From Clostridiales bacterium (lineage in GTDB: Bacteria; Bacillota; Clostridia; Lachnospirales; Lachnospiraceae): 46,701 bases of DNA. The position numbers and the translations under genes were made by a program. The notes below the pieces were generated by a model. That model was not told where the DNA came from. It did not search any database and saw only the letters and a program-made list of their open reading frames with translations. Shown in pieces: positions 7,452 through 16,094 of the stretch. Positions within the stretch are counted from its first letter, which is position 1. The number at the start of each line of letters is the position of its first letter. The stretch spans positions 1 through 46,701 of the forward strand of contig JAQXKO010000022.1 of the NCBI GenBank assembly GCA_029010495.1, read 5' to 3'.

Positions 7452-8363
7452 ATGAAATGGAAAAAGAAGGCGTCGTATACTGTTGAGGCGGCATTTGTAT
7501 TCCCTATTGCTTTTTATGCGCTGTTGATTTTTTTATACCTTTTTATAATGCTGCATACGGAATTTCTTGTATACCAGGGCATGCTGAGCCTATCAGAAAA
7601 GCTCTATTCGCAGGGAACGGGTGTGGCATATGTTAAGGGCTCCGGTATTTTCCTTAACGGAATAAAGGAGGATATGGATAAGCTTAATATAAGCAGGGAG
7701 TGGCTGGGGGAATTTCTGGTAAAAGGAATATCCTATTCGTTGGGAAGCAAATATCTTGAAAAGGAATTTGACAGCTTTTGCAGCGAAAACAAATTAAAAT
7801 TTAGTATGATAAAGGGAGGAGCCGGAGGCGTAAGTTTTGACAAATCAAAAATATTTATCGACAATGGCAAAATATCTCTAGTCGCGGAATACACAATAGT
7901 ATTTCCGGGAGGTATCATTAAGAATGCGAATAAAAAGATATGTCAGAAGCTTTCGGTTAACTCATTTTACGGTTCGGGCTGGGAGCTTGTAAAAGAATTT
8001 GAATATGAAAAAAAAGAAGAAAAGCCTGATGATAAACCAAATGAAAACAGGGTATATATTACAACAAACGGAACGGTGTATCATACTAACGAAAAATGTA
8101 CTTACATATTCATCACACCCGATAAGATTCCGTATCGCGCCCTGGGTGAAAAAAGATCTGCAAGCGGTGCCATTTATCATCCGTGTGAGGAATGCACAAA
8201 AAATAAAACGCCGGGAACCTTCGTGTATATAACCGAGTACGGAACAAGATTTCATGTGGATAAGTCATGCAGCAAAATTGAACGCCATGTTGAGTCTGTT
8301 GATGAAAAATATGCAAAGGAGTTAGGACTGAGATTGTGTAGTAAATGCAGTAAGGATAAGTGA
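7452..8363 (+). CDS. TadE-like pseudopilin with two C-terminal Cys/His repeats
   Basis: A 303-aa protein starting KKKASYTVEAAFVFPIAF, the TadE-type signal with Glu in the hydrophobic stretch. After an alpha/beta ectodomain and an acidic/lysine linker it ends in two related units: residues ~201-257 (VYITTNGTVYH...C...CEEC) and ~258-303 (VYITEYGTRFH...C...CSKC). Each shows VYIT-x2-GT-x-(Y/F)H-x4-C followed by CxxC, which looks like a metal-binding or disulfide-linked module outside the membrane. Standard TadE proteins are ~130-200 aa and lack this. ATG 7452 starts the conserved signal; an upstream TTG at 7431 overlaps the previous gene. No strong ribosome binding site is seen, again suggesting coupling. 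Confidence 0.8.
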   Translation: MKWKKKASYTVEAAFVFPIAFYALLIFLYLFIMLHTEFLVYQGMLSLSEKLYSQGTGVAYVKGSGIFLNGIKEDMDKLNISREWLGEFLVKGISYSLGSKYLEKEFDSFCSENKLKFSMIKGGAGGVSFDKSKIFIDNGKISLVAEYTIVFPGGIIKNANKKICQKLSVNSFYGSGWELVKEFEYEKKEEKPDDKPNENRVYITTNGTVYHTNEKCTYIFITPDKIPYRALGEKRSASGAIYHPCEECTKNKTPGTFVYITEYGTRFHVDKSCSKIERHVESVDEKYAKELGLRLCSKCSKDK

Positions 8364-8364
8364 T

Positions 8365-8784
8365 ATGATTAATGCGATTGTATATGTTTTGGCATTGATA
8401 ATTATGATATTAATGTCATTCAGTGATTTAAAAAAGAAAAGGGTGGATATCAGAATCCTGTTATTCAGCGGGCCTCTTTTAGTATTTCTTCTGATTGGAG
8501 GCAATGGGGCGGATTATTTTAATTCTCTTAGAGCAGTATCCTTATTTATAGGAGTTGTATGTATTATAACGAGCATTTTATCAAAGGAAGCAATTGGCAG
8601 GGGTGATTCATATGTCATTTTATGGTGCGGATTTGTATTTGGATTTTCAATTTTTATAAAGATGATGTGTATTTCACTCCTTTTGGGATTTGTTATTGCG
8701 TGCATAATGACGGCTGTTGGGAAAAAAAGACCCATTCCTTTTGTACCGCTTATGACAGCGGGCCTGATAGCAGCCTTGTTATAG
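8365..8784 (+). CDS. Prepilin peptidase (TadV/CpaA-like, type IV leader peptidase family)
   Basis: A 139-aa polytopic membrane protein with the two catalytic aspartates of aspartyl prepilin peptidases: SDLKKKRVD near residue 21 and GRGD near residue 78. It is a minimal form with no N-methyltransferase domain, as typical for Tad loci, where it cleaves the Flp, TadE-like and perhaps DUF5702 precursors. ATG 8365 starts 1 nt after the previous stop. The last ~20 nt of the gene form the first unit of a hairpin repeat series. Confidence 0.9.
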   Translation: MINAIVYVLALIIMILMSFSDLKKKRVDIRILLFSGPLLVFLLIGGNGADYFNSLRAVSLFIGVVCIITSILSKEAIGRGDSYVILWCGFVFGFSIFIKMMCISLLLGFVIACIMTAVGKKRPIPFVPLMTAGLIAALL

Positions 8785-8891
8785 TACTTTGCCGGCAGGC
8801 GTAACAGTGCTTTGTTATTGTATTAGTTAACAGCAGGCTTTGGACAGTTCTGCTGTTGTAATTTGAGATAGCAGCTCTGCTATAGTACCTT
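8766..8891. repeat. Four degenerate hairpin repeats
   Basis: Four units starting at about 8766, 8801, 8826 and 8867 share the pattern (g)(a/t)ta(a/g)CAG...C(t)xTGyTAT/TGTTGTA. Each is a short inverted repeat (e.g. ATAGCAG-CT-CTGCTAT at 8868-8883; AACAGCAG...CTGCTGTT in the third). Unit 1 covers the prepilin peptidase stop codon; units 1 and 4 match at about 21 of 27 positions. They may shape mRNA stability or partial termination between the two operon halves. Confidence 0.55.
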
Positions 8892-8918
8892 ATTGCAGTT
8901 ATGGAAACGGGTGGAACG

Positions 8919-9425
8919 ATGAAAAAATATGAAAAAAAGGCATCCTTTACGCTTGAGGCAACCATTATTATGCCAATTGTGTTTATTACAGTACTTCTTG
9001 TTATTTATTATGGCTTTCTGCTTCATGATTACTGTCTGGCAGATGCATACGGGTATCTTGCGGCAGAGGAGGGGCGGATGGCTTCAATATACGGAAAGAT
9101 ACCAAATGACGCGGCAGTATTGAAGGAGGGCTTCAAGGATGAGGAATCCGTACATAAGGCGGAGAAGGCTATTGGTATTGCATATGGCGGAATAGTTAAA
9201 AACACAATGGCAGGTCTGATATGCAGGAGAAATGTTCAAATAAGTAAGGATGCTTCGGTTTCAAAGCTGACATATAAGCCGGGAGTCTTCAGATACGTTC
9301 CCGGCAACATCAAACCTGCCGACAAAACGGTTAAGACAACAAAGGAATGTAATAACGGAGTCTTGATGGCCAGAATTACAACAGTTATATACAGGCTTAT
9401 AAAGAAAATATTTCTGGAAAAATAG
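8919..9425 (+). CDS. TadE-like pseudopilin
   Basis: A 168-aa protein beginning MKKYEKKASFTLEATIIM, with the conserved Glu after the KKASFTLEA motif and one long hydrophobic helix (residues ~12-36). The remainder is a small ectodomain rich in Lys and Ala. It is a second TadE-type minor pilin, likely processed by the peptidase encoded just upstream. ATG 8919 is preceded by GGGTGG at a 5-nt spacing; the in-frame ATG at 8901 has no ribosome binding site. Confidence 0.82.
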   Translation: MKKYEKKASFTLEATIIMPIVFITVLLVIYYGFLLHDYCLADAYGYLAAEEGRMASIYGKIPNDAAVLKEGFKDEESVHKAEKAIGIAYGGIVKNTMAGLICRRNVQISKDASVSKLTYKPGVFRYVPGNIKPADKTVKTTKECNNGVLMARITTVIYRLIKKIFLEK

Positions 9426-9490
9426 GGTATGACGTCCGTGGCAGGTATATCGGAGGCGTATATAATAATGATGGAATTTGGGAGGATATT

Positions 9491-10285
9491 ATGCTTGAAA
9501 ATCTTGACTATTTTTATAAGGGTGATATGACAGGCAGATTTTTGTGCTTTGCAGCAGATAATAATGAAACGGATTTCAGGGAAAACATGCTTGTTCATAA
9601 TACGATTGCCGGATACCTTTCGTTATCTGTAAGTAATGAGCAGGAACGTACTTACTGCTATAATATTTCAGGCAAAAAATCTTTACGCGAATTTTTTAAC
9701 GAAAAGAAGCCTACGGCACAGTTTGCAAGTAATCTGCTTAAAGATTTTGAACGAATTTTTCTGGAGGGAAAAAGCTATATGCTTGAAGAGCAGAGCTATC
9801 TGCTTCATCCGGATACAATTTATATGGACGAAGAGGAAAAAGTATTTCTCTGCTATCTGCCGGGAAGTCATAGGGATGTTCACAATCAGTTGAGTGATTT
9901 ATTTTCATTTATTCTTGATTATGTAGATCTTTCGGACAATAAAAGCGTATATCTTCTCTATTTGGCCGGAAGCGCGGCAAATAAATCAAATGTAACCTTC
10001 GGGGCGTTATACAATATGATAGACAGAGGTCTGTCAGGAGACTTGTCAGAGCATGCGGGAAATATACCCGGAACGGGAGCTGATATACAGAAAGAGAAGG
10101 CAGAGTTAATTAATACCGGCGGCAATAAGCCGTTAATCGATATGAAACAGGATAATACGGGCAACAGGGACAAAAAAGGCCAAAATAATATTGAAGGATT
10201 TATGGAAGGCATAAACAGGGAATTATTGTGGAAGGCGGCTCTTGCAGTAACTTTTGCGGGAGTATTGATTTGTTTTCTGCTATAA
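9491..10285 (+). CDS. DUF6382-type, C-terminally membrane-anchored protein
   Basis: A 264-aa protein with an N-terminal alpha/beta region of ~180 aa (GRFLCFAADN, FFNEKKPTAQFASNLLKDFE, YLLHPDTIYMDEEEKVFLCYLPGS) that resembles DUF6382 proteins, which in Lachnospiraceae often carry an FHA domain at the C-terminus. Here FHA is absent: a polar linker leads to one C-terminal membrane helix (LLWKAALAVTFAGVLICFLL), so the body should be cytoplasmic. It ends the Tad operon and may be a membrane-bound regulator or assembly factor. GGGAGG precedes ATG 9491. Confidence 0.65.
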   Translation: MLENLDYFYKGDMTGRFLCFAADNNETDFRENMLVHNTIAGYLSLSVSNEQERTYCYNISGKKSLREFFNEKKPTAQFASNLLKDFERIFLEGKSYMLEEQSYLLHPDTIYMDEEEKVFLCYLPGSHRDVHNQLSDLFSFILDYVDLSDNKSVYLLYLAGSAANKSNVTFGALYNMIDRGLSGDLSEHAGNIPGTGADIQKEKAELINTGGNKPLIDMKQDNTGNRDKKGQNNIEGFMEGINRELLWKAALAVTFAGVLICFLL

Positions 10286-10335
10286 TAAATGACAATTAAT
10301 ATTTTTAAAAAGTGCTTAAATTTATTATTTCACGG

Positions 10336-10363
10336 TTTACATTTTATAACTATATGATAAAAT
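10336..10363 (+). promoter_or_regulatory. Candidate sigma-A promoter of the VanY-type gene
   Basis: TTTACA (10336-10341), 16-nt spacer, TAAAAT (10358-10363). It lies ~115 nt upstream of the start at 10480. The interval to the previous gene is AT-rich with no other clear signal. Confidence 0.5.
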
Positions 10364-10479
10364 ATATATTATTATGAAGACTATATCGGACTTCGTATGC
10401 AGAGATATTATCTGTACGTCAGGTGATTGATTTTCATAAATGACAGTTTATATGGTTATTGTGTAAAGGAGTGATATAA

Positions 10480-11418
10480 TTGGAATATTCTAATAATTAT
10501 CCGAATAGAAATAGAAGCAGAAAAAAGAAAAGAAAAGAAGACTATTCTATGTATCTGATGTATGGGGTATTGGGCTTTTTAATTATTGTATTAATTGTTG
10601 TATTATTGGTTGCCTTAAAAAAACCGAAAGCTAAGATTACCGTAGCCGTTGACGAACAGCAGCATACACTTGACAGGTCATTGGAGGAAAAACTTGGACT
10701 AAGACTTCCAAATGGTGATCCGGAAGATATAAATACAGAAACAGAAACGGATAACCTTGAAAAAATAGACCAGAGCACTCTTAAGGATACAGGAAGCATT
10801 TCAAGTCTTAAAGGTCTTACCGAAAAGGGATTCGTACTCGAAATAAAGGATGGTATTACATATGTTGACGGCCTGCTGATTGTCAATAAAACCTTTGCGC
10901 TTCCTGAAAGCTTTGTTCCTTCGGATGCAACGGCTGACTTGACGGGTGTTTCGTATTCACTGGACAATTTTGATAAAACAACATATGATGCTTTTGAAAA
11001 GATGAAGGCAGAAGCTGCAAAAGAGGGAATCGAGCTCAAGCTGGGCTCAGGCTACAGATCTTATTCCTGTCAGGTTGATTTGTGGAAGGAATATGCCAGA
11101 CAGGACTCAGAAGCGGCAGCGGACACGTATTCGGCCAGAGGAGGTCATTCGGAGCATCAGTCAGGTCTGTGCTTTGACCTTTCTCCTGTAAGCGATTCAT
11201 TTACAAATACTCCGGCAGGACGCTGGGTTAATGATAATTGTTATAAATTCGGCTTATGCATCCGTTTTCCTAAGGGCAAGGAGGATATAACCGGCTATAA
11301 GTATGAAAGCTGGCACTGCAGGTATGTAGGTGAAGAGCTTGCCGCAAAGCTTTACAATAACGGTGACTGGATTTCCCTTGAAGAATATTTTGGCCTTGAA
11401 AGCAAATATAACAGCTAG
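10480..11418 (+). CDS. D-Ala-D-Ala carboxypeptidase, VanY type, membrane-anchored
   Basis: A 312-aa protein: basic N-terminus with an NRSRKKKRK stretch, one membrane helix (~24-46), an acidic/Thr linker, then a VanY zinc peptidase domain at about 150-300. Seen motifs are SGYRSYSCQ, GGHSEHQSGLCFDL (His and Asp ligands of the SxHxxGxAxD type) and the final SWHCRYVG (catalytic/ligand His). It trims peptidoglycan stem peptides outside the cell. The start is a TTG at 10480 with AAAGGAG at 8-nt spacing; the first ATG (10549) would delete the basic N-terminus. It is a single-gene unit, terminated at 11480. Confidence 0.88.
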   Translation: MEYSNNYPNRNRSRKKKRKEDYSMYLMYGVLGFLIIVLIVVLLVALKKPKAKITVAVDEQQHTLDRSLEEKLGLRLPNGDPEDINTETETDNLEKIDQSTLKDTGSISSLKGLTEKGFVLEIKDGITYVDGLLIVNKTFALPESFVPSDATADLTGVSYSLDNFDKTTYDAFEKMKAEAAKEGIELKLGSGYRSYSCQVDLWKEYARQDSEAAADTYSARGGHSEHQSGLCFDLSPVSDSFTNTPAGRWVNDNCYKFGLCIRFPKGKEDITGYKYESWHCRYVGEELAAKLYNNGDWISLEEYFGLESKYNS

Positions 11419-11479
11419 ATATCGGGCTGAATAATTTTTCAAAACAGTAATAATTAATTAAAAGATAAATTTTATCACG

Positions 11480-11510
11480 GCTGTTACTCCACGGGGGTAG
11501 CAGCTTTTTT
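11480..11510 (+). terminator. Intrinsic terminator
   Basis: An 11-bp stem GCTGTTACTCC/GGGGTAGCAGC (two G-U pairs) with a 3-nt loop is followed by six T. It ends the VanY-type transcript. Confidence 0.9.
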
Positions 11511-11675
11511 AATCAGGGTGATAATTACATTAAATTTCTTGTTTTTCAACGGCATAATCTGCAGGCTGTAACAGGCTGTTAAAAATTTCGAAACAGCTAT
11601 TGATGACCGGGAAATTTTTATCTGAAAAAGTTTTTTTTGTTAATGTCAATCACTGATTCTGAAAAATAAATTATA

Positions 11676-11704
11676 TTGCAAACAATTCGCTGATAGGTTA
11701 TACT
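11676..11704 (+). promoter_or_regulatory. Candidate promoter of map
   Basis: TTGCAA (11676-11681), exactly 17 nt, TATACT (11699-11704). The leader to the ATG at 11744 would be about 33 nt. Confidence 0.6.
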
Positions 11705-11743
11705 TATTTATATATGTGCTTTTTTACAGGAAAGGAATTTGAT

Positions 11744-12613
11744 ATGAAATTAGGCAGAAATGATGCCTGCTGGTGTGGCAGCGGCAAGAAATATAAGCAG
11801 TGTCATGAAGGCTTTGATACAAAATGTAAGGAGTTCAGACGTCTTGGCTATGATGTGCCGGGAAGAGAGCTGATAAAAACTCCTGAGCAGATTGCAAAAA
11901 TAAAGGAAAGTGCAGCCGTAAATATCGCCGTACTTGATTATGTGGCAGAAAATATTAAGGCAGGCATGTCAACGGAGGACATTGACAGGCTTGTATATGA
12001 TAAGACAACCGAGCTGGGAGGTATACCTGCTCCTCTTGGTTTTGAAGGATATCCAAAGAGTGTCTGCACCTCGGTTAATGATGTTGTATGTCACGGTATT
12101 CCGTCAAAAGACGAGATTATTAAGGAGGGTGACATCATTAACGTGGACTGTTCCACGATATATAACGGATATTATTCGGATTCCTCGAGAATGTTTATGA
12201 TAGGCAATGTCAGTCCGGAAAAGAAAAAGCTAGTTGAAGATGTTAAAAAATCCATTGAAATCGGTCTTTCCATGGTTAAGCCATGGACGACACTCGGAGA
12301 TCTCGGTCATGCAATCAATATGTTCTGTGAAAGTCAGGGTTATAAGGTTGTAAGGGAAATCGGAGGTCACGGAATAGGGCTTGAATTTCATGAGGAGCCA
12401 TGGGTTTCATTTGTAAGTGAGCCTGATACGGAGATGCTTATGGTTCCCGGACTTATGTTTACGATTGAGCCGATGGTTAACCTCGGCGGACCTGACATTT
12501 TCTGTGATGAGTCAAACGGCTGGACCATTTATACTATGGACAGAAAGCCTTCAGCCCAGTGGGAGGTACAGGTTGTCGTAACAGAGGATGGATATGAGCT
12601 TATAAGCTGGTAG
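11744..12613 (+). CDS. map: Methionine aminopeptidase with N-terminal SEC-C zinc motif
   Basis: A 289-aa type I methionine aminopeptidase that removes the initiator Met from nascent proteins. The N-terminus carries a SEC-C motif (RNDACWCGSGKKYKQCH), then a linker and the catalytic pita-bread domain. Metal ligands are visible as D in VDCS, D in YYSDSSRM, H in GGHGIGLEFHEEP, E in TIEPMV and E in WEVQ. The SEC-C form is common in Clostridia. ATG 11744 has AGGAAAGGA upstream; an in-frame ATG at 11714 lies before that site. Followed after 4 nt by hypA. Confidence 0.97.
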   Translation: MKLGRNDACWCGSGKKYKQCHEGFDTKCKEFRRLGYDVPGRELIKTPEQIAKIKESAAVNIAVLDYVAENIKAGMSTEDIDRLVYDKTTELGGIPAPLGFEGYPKSVCTSVNDVVCHGIPSKDEIIKEGDIINVDCSTIYNGYYSDSSRMFMIGNVSPEKKKLVEDVKKSIEIGLSMVKPWTTLGDLGHAINMFCESQGYKVVREIGGHGIGLEFHEEPWVSFVSEPDTEMLMVPGLMFTIEPMVNLGGPDIFCDESNGWTIYTMDRKPSAQWEVQVVVTEDGYELISW

Positions 12614-12617
12614 ACTT

Positions 12618-12980
12618 ATGCATGAATTATCAATTGCAAAAAGAATAATAAATGCAGCCATGTCCCGGCTGCCGGAGGACTTTGACGGCAGGGTTATAGA
12701 GGTAAATATTACCGTTGGCCGTATGCTGGGTTATGAAAAAGAGTGGATTATCAGATATTTTGACAAATTTGTCAAGGATACGCCGCTTGAAGGAGCAGAG
12801 CTTACTGTGGAGAATCAGCCGGTCAGCTTCCGCTGCCTCGACTGCGATATGTTAATTTTTCCAAATTATAAGGACTCAGATTTATTCTGCACAAAATGCA
12901 ACGGCAGAAATTTGAAGCTTGAGGGCGGAAGGGACTGCAGAGTAAATTATATTACTACGGAAATGAAAGAAAATGATTAA
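12618..12980 (+). CDS. hypA: HypA nickel chaperone
   Basis: A 120-aa hydrogenase/urease nickel-insertion protein. It starts MHELS, in which Met1, His2 and Glu3 bind nickel in the family, and has a zinc site made of two CxxC pairs (CLDC at about residue 73, CTKC at about 92). The length is typical. HypA delivers nickel together with HypB, which is encoded in this window at 34206 but in another operon. No hydrogenase or urease gene is nearby. Spacing of 4 nt after map suggests co-transcription. Confidence 0.92.
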   Translation: MHELSIAKRIINAAMSRLPEDFDGRVIEVNITVGRMLGYEKEWIIRYFDKFVKDTPLEGAELTVENQPVSFRCLDCDMLIFPNYKDSDLFCTKCNGRNLKLEGGRDCRVNYITTEMKEND

Positions 12981-13746
12981 AGGCAGTACAAAATATTTAG
13001 ATTTAGATAAAATATATTATAGCGGCCAGGTGCTTTATGGCTGGGAAAAATGCGGTGAACGTGATTATATTATAACCAGCGGTCGCCATAGGGCTCATGC
13101 GACTGCTTCGGCGGATGAATATATTATTGACTGTCCCGACGAAGAAAATGATTATTTTGCCCACTATTTTGACCTGGAAACTGATTATGAGCTGATAGAG
13201 AGCTTTATAGATGAATCAGATGAATATTTATATAAATCTCTCGAGTATGGAAGAGGTATCAGGATTCTCAATCAGGATTTGTGGGAAACTGTCTGCTCTT
13301 TTATGATTAGTCAGAACAATAACATACCGAGAATCCGTAATTCTCTTAAAAAGCTTAAGGCCTCTGATGAATTTTTTCCGCTGCCCGACAGGCTTCTTCG
13401 TGAAAAAGAGCGTATAGACGGCGCGGGACTCGGATACAGGGACAGTTATATTATAAAGCTGGCAACAGAGCTGACAGAGGGTACGAGAAAGTTAGAATTT
13501 AACAGGGATGCCAAGCAGGCTTATAAGGAGCTTGTGGCGATAACGGGCATAGGGCCTAAGGTTGCCAACTGTATTTTGCTTTTCGGACTCCATCATATGG
13601 AGTGCTGTCCTGTAGACACGTGGATGAAAAAGGTCTTTGCAAATCACTATGACGGGAAGGCACCGTTATGGACAGAGGATAAATATGCGGGTTATTATCA
13701 GCAGGTAACGTTTTTTTACGAAAGGGCACTATCCGATATTAGATAA
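12973..13746 (+). CDS. 8-oxoguanine DNA glycosylase, OGG1-type (HhH-GPD)
   Basis: A 257-aa base-excision repair enzyme with an OGG N-terminal region (GRHRAHATASADEYIIDC, FMISQNNNIPRIR) and a helix-hairpin-helix plus GPD core: ITGIGPKVANCILLFG followed by PVDTWMKKV. The Lys in GPKVA aligns with the catalytic lysine of OGG1 (known family role) and the Asp in PVDTW with the essential GPD aspartate. It would excise oxidised guanine and nick the strand. Its start overlaps hypA by 8 nt, so the two are translated together. Confidence 0.9.
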   Translation: MIKGSTKYLDLDKIYYSGQVLYGWEKCGERDYIITSGRHRAHATASADEYIIDCPDEENDYFAHYFDLETDYELIESFIDESDEYLYKSLEYGRGIRILNQDLWETVCSFMISQNNNIPRIRNSLKKLKASDEFFPLPDRLLREKERIDGAGLGYRDSYIIKLATELTEGTRKLEFNRDAKQAYKELVAITGIGPKVANCILLFGLHHMECCPVDTWMKKVFANHYDGKAPLWTEDKYAGYYQQVTFFYERALSDIR

Positions 13747-13771
13747 ATTATATATTTGAAAGGTATTTATT

Positions 13772-14407
13772 ATGAGACTCAGAAATGTACCGGGCGCAAG
13801 AGAGGAAATGATTGCTAATAAATTTGTAATTAATGAGCCCGCAGAAAATAAAGGAAGATGGAGAGATGTATTCGGCAACGACAATCCGCTTCATATTGAA
13901 ATCGGAACGGGAAAGGGCAGGTTTATTACAGAGCTTGCAAAGCAGAATCCCGATATTAATTATATAGGAATAGAGAAATTTTCTTCCGTACTCATAAGGG
14001 CAGTTGAAAAGCAGGAGGAGCTGGAGCTTCCGAATCTCTATTTTTTAAGATTTGACGCAGAGGACATTGAAGAAATATTTGAAAAGGATGAGGTAGACAG
14101 GATTTATCTTAATTTTTCAGATCCATGGCCAAAGGACAGACATGCCAAAAGAAGACTTACAAGCCGCAGATTTCTCGCAAGATACAAAAATTTTCTGAAG
14201 CAGTCAGGATATGTGGCTTTCAAGACAGATAACAAATCGCTTTTTGACTTCAGTCTGGAAGAAATTGAAAATGCCGGCTGGATACTCAGTGATGTGACAT
14301 ATGATTTGCATAACAGTCCGTATAATGAGGGCAATATAATGACGGAATATGAAGAGAGATTTTCCGAAATGGGTAATCCGATATGTCGTCTGGTGGCAAG
14401 ATATTAA
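13772..14407 (+). CDS. trmB: tRNA (guanine46-N7)-methyltransferase TrmB
   Basis: A 211-aa SAM-dependent methyltransferase acting on G46 of tRNA. Seen: MRLRNVPGA start, SAM site HIEIGTGKGRFI, YIGIEKF, and the TrmB signature YLNFSDPWPKDRHAKRRL, with YEERF near the C-terminus. Length and order match the bacterial family. GAAAGG precedes ATG 13772. It is 25 nt after the glycosylase gene, in the same map-hypA-ogg-trmB unit. Confidence 0.97.
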   Translation: MRLRNVPGAREEMIANKFVINEPAENKGRWRDVFGNDNPLHIEIGTGKGRFITELAKQNPDINYIGIEKFSSVLIRAVEKQEELELPNLYFLRFDAEDIEEIFEKDEVDRIYLNFSDPWPKDRHAKRRLTSRRFLARYKNFLKQSGYVAFKTDNKSLFDFSLEEIENAGWILSDVTYDLHNSPYNEGNIMTEYEERFSEMGNPICRLVARY

Positions 14408-14530
14408 TATTATTCTGCCAAAAGTATTACATAAATAAATAGTTGTGCGTCAAATATTAATGAATTTTGGCGTGCAGTAATATTCAATAAAAAGAAAGGA
14501 AAATCCGTCATCGGCGGATTAAGGATAATG

Positions 14531-16015
14531 ATGCCTGTATTTGATTTTTCAGACACTCCGAAAAAGGAAGTGACAGAGGGGTGGAGCATAAAGACAATTA
14601 AGACCGGAGCAAAGCAGAGCTCGGTTGAGAATCCGATTCTTATACTTGATAATTCTGCAAACAGGCTTTCGCATCATACAACAGGTCTTTTTACAAGTTC
14701 AACAAAGAAGGCTGCCTTCGAGGTCAGAGAGGGCGGTGAAATGATAAGGGCTGAGCTTGTTGAGGCAGACGTCAGATTTGTCGGACTTCTTAAATGGCTT
14801 GGAGATAATCATATCAATGTAAGACTTTCGGGCGAAAATACTTCGCGCGGATATGTGGTATACAGAATCCGCGAGCTTGCATTTGGCGGCGGAGGTAAGC
14901 TTTCGGCAGAGGACGGCTTCCTCCAGTTTATGATTGACAAGCTGTTATCAAGTGATGTTCCGTCAGATGAAATAGAGGATGAGGATAAGGATGAAGAGGG
15001 CGACAGCATGAAGCTGACAAGCATTCAGAGCATCCAGGATTTTATCAGCTGCGCAGGCAGAACACTCCCTAACAATATTCGTCTGTGGGCAAGAAGAAAT
15101 CTGGCCGTGGCAAAGTCGCATGAGGTTTCGCCTGAGGAGAAGCGTCATGCACAGCGCGCTCTGTCAATTATGATGAATATTCAGTGGAAAAATAATTATT
15201 TTGAGTCGATTGATCCGGTTGCTGCCAGAAAAATTCTTGATGAAGAGCTTTACGGCATGGAAAAGGTTAAGCAGAGAATTATGGAGACGATTATTCAGAT
15301 TAACCGTACCCATACACTGCCTGCCTATGGCCTTCTCCTTGTGGGTCCTGCGGGAACGGGTAAATCGCAGATTGCTTATGCGGTAGCAAGAATTCTGCGC
15401 CTTCCGTGGACAACGCTTGATATGAGCTCAATAAATGACCCTGAGCAGCTTACGGGCAGCTCAAGAATTTATTCTAATGCCAAACCGGGTATTATCATGG
15501 AGGCATTCTCGGCGGCAGGTGAATCAAATCTCGTATTTATTATCAATGAGCTTGATAAAGCAGCGTCGGGAAAGGGCAGCGCCAATCCGGCAGACGTACT
15601 CTTAACACTTCTTGACAATCTTGGCTTTACGGATAATTACATTGAATGTATGATTCCGACAGTCGGCGTATATCCGATTGCAACGGCAAATGACAAGAGC
15701 ATGATTAGTGCGCCGCTTATGTCTCGTTTTGCGGTAATTGAGCTCCCTGATTACACCTTTGAGGAGAAGAAAATAATTTTCAGGGATTTCTCACTTCCAA
15801 AGATTTTAAAAAGACTGAGTCTTAGGGCGGGCGAGTGTATTATAACGGATGATGCCCTTAGTGAGATTGTAAAAATATGCTCAAGTGCGTCGGGCGTAAG
15901 AGATTTGGAGCAGGCTGCAGAGCATATTGCTGCAAATGCACTTTACCGTATTGAGGTTGATAAGGTTTCATCTGTAACGTATGATGAAAAGATGGTTCGC
16001 GAGCTTCTTCTGTAA
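14531..16015 (+). CDS. Lon-like AAA+ ATPase without protease domain
   Basis: A 494-aa protein. The N-terminal ~200 residues contain a repeat-like beta region (to ~130), an acidic stretch (EIEDEDKDEEGD, ~147-158) and a helical linker. The AAA+ module follows: LYGMEKVKQRIMETI (as in Lon), Walker A GPAGTGKS (272-279), Walker B FIINELDK with Asn where Lon has Asp (339), sensor region IATANDKSMISAPLMSRF and sensor-2-like SGVRDLEQAAEHI. The Lon Ser-Lys protease domain is absent. ATG 14531 suits AGGA at 5 nt better than the adjacent ATG 14528. A structured leader is possible: outer stem 14423-14430/14477-14484 encloses a second hairpin. Upstream of a DUF5685 gene and a J-like gene; function unknown. 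Confidence 0.8.
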   Translation: MPVFDFSDTPKKEVTEGWSIKTIKTGAKQSSVENPILILDNSANRLSHHTTGLFTSSTKKAAFEVREGGEMIRAELVEADVRFVGLLKWLGDNHINVRLSGENTSRGYVVYRIRELAFGGGGKLSAEDGFLQFMIDKLLSSDVPSDEIEDEDKDEEGDSMKLTSIQSIQDFISCAGRTLPNNIRLWARRNLAVAKSHEVSPEEKRHAQRALSIMMNIQWKNNYFESIDPVAARKILDEELYGMEKVKQRIMETIIQINRTHTLPAYGLLLVGPAGTGKSQIAYAVARILRLPWTTLDMSSINDPEQLTGSSRIYSNAKPGIIMEAFSAAGESNLVFIINELDKAASGKGSANPADVLLTLLDNLGFTDNYIECMIPTVGVYPIATANDKSMISAPLMSRFAVIELPDYTFEEKKIIFRDFSLPKILKRLSLRAGECIITDDALSEIVKICSSASGVRDLEQAAEHIAANALYRIEVDKVSSVTYDEKMVRELLL

Positions 16016-16094
16016 AAAATATGTAAAAGGATATGATTTGGCAGATAAGTTAATAAACTGAAATAAAAACAGACGGATATCGTCCGGAGGGAAA

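Larger units (their letters stand above)
11419..11743. other. Intergenic region between VanY-type gene and map
   Basis: No gene was found in these 325 nt. It holds the terminator at 11480-11510, an AT-rich inverted repeat (TAAAAATTTC 11580-11589 with GAAATTTTTA 11611-11620) and the map promoter at 11676-11704. Confidence 0.7.
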
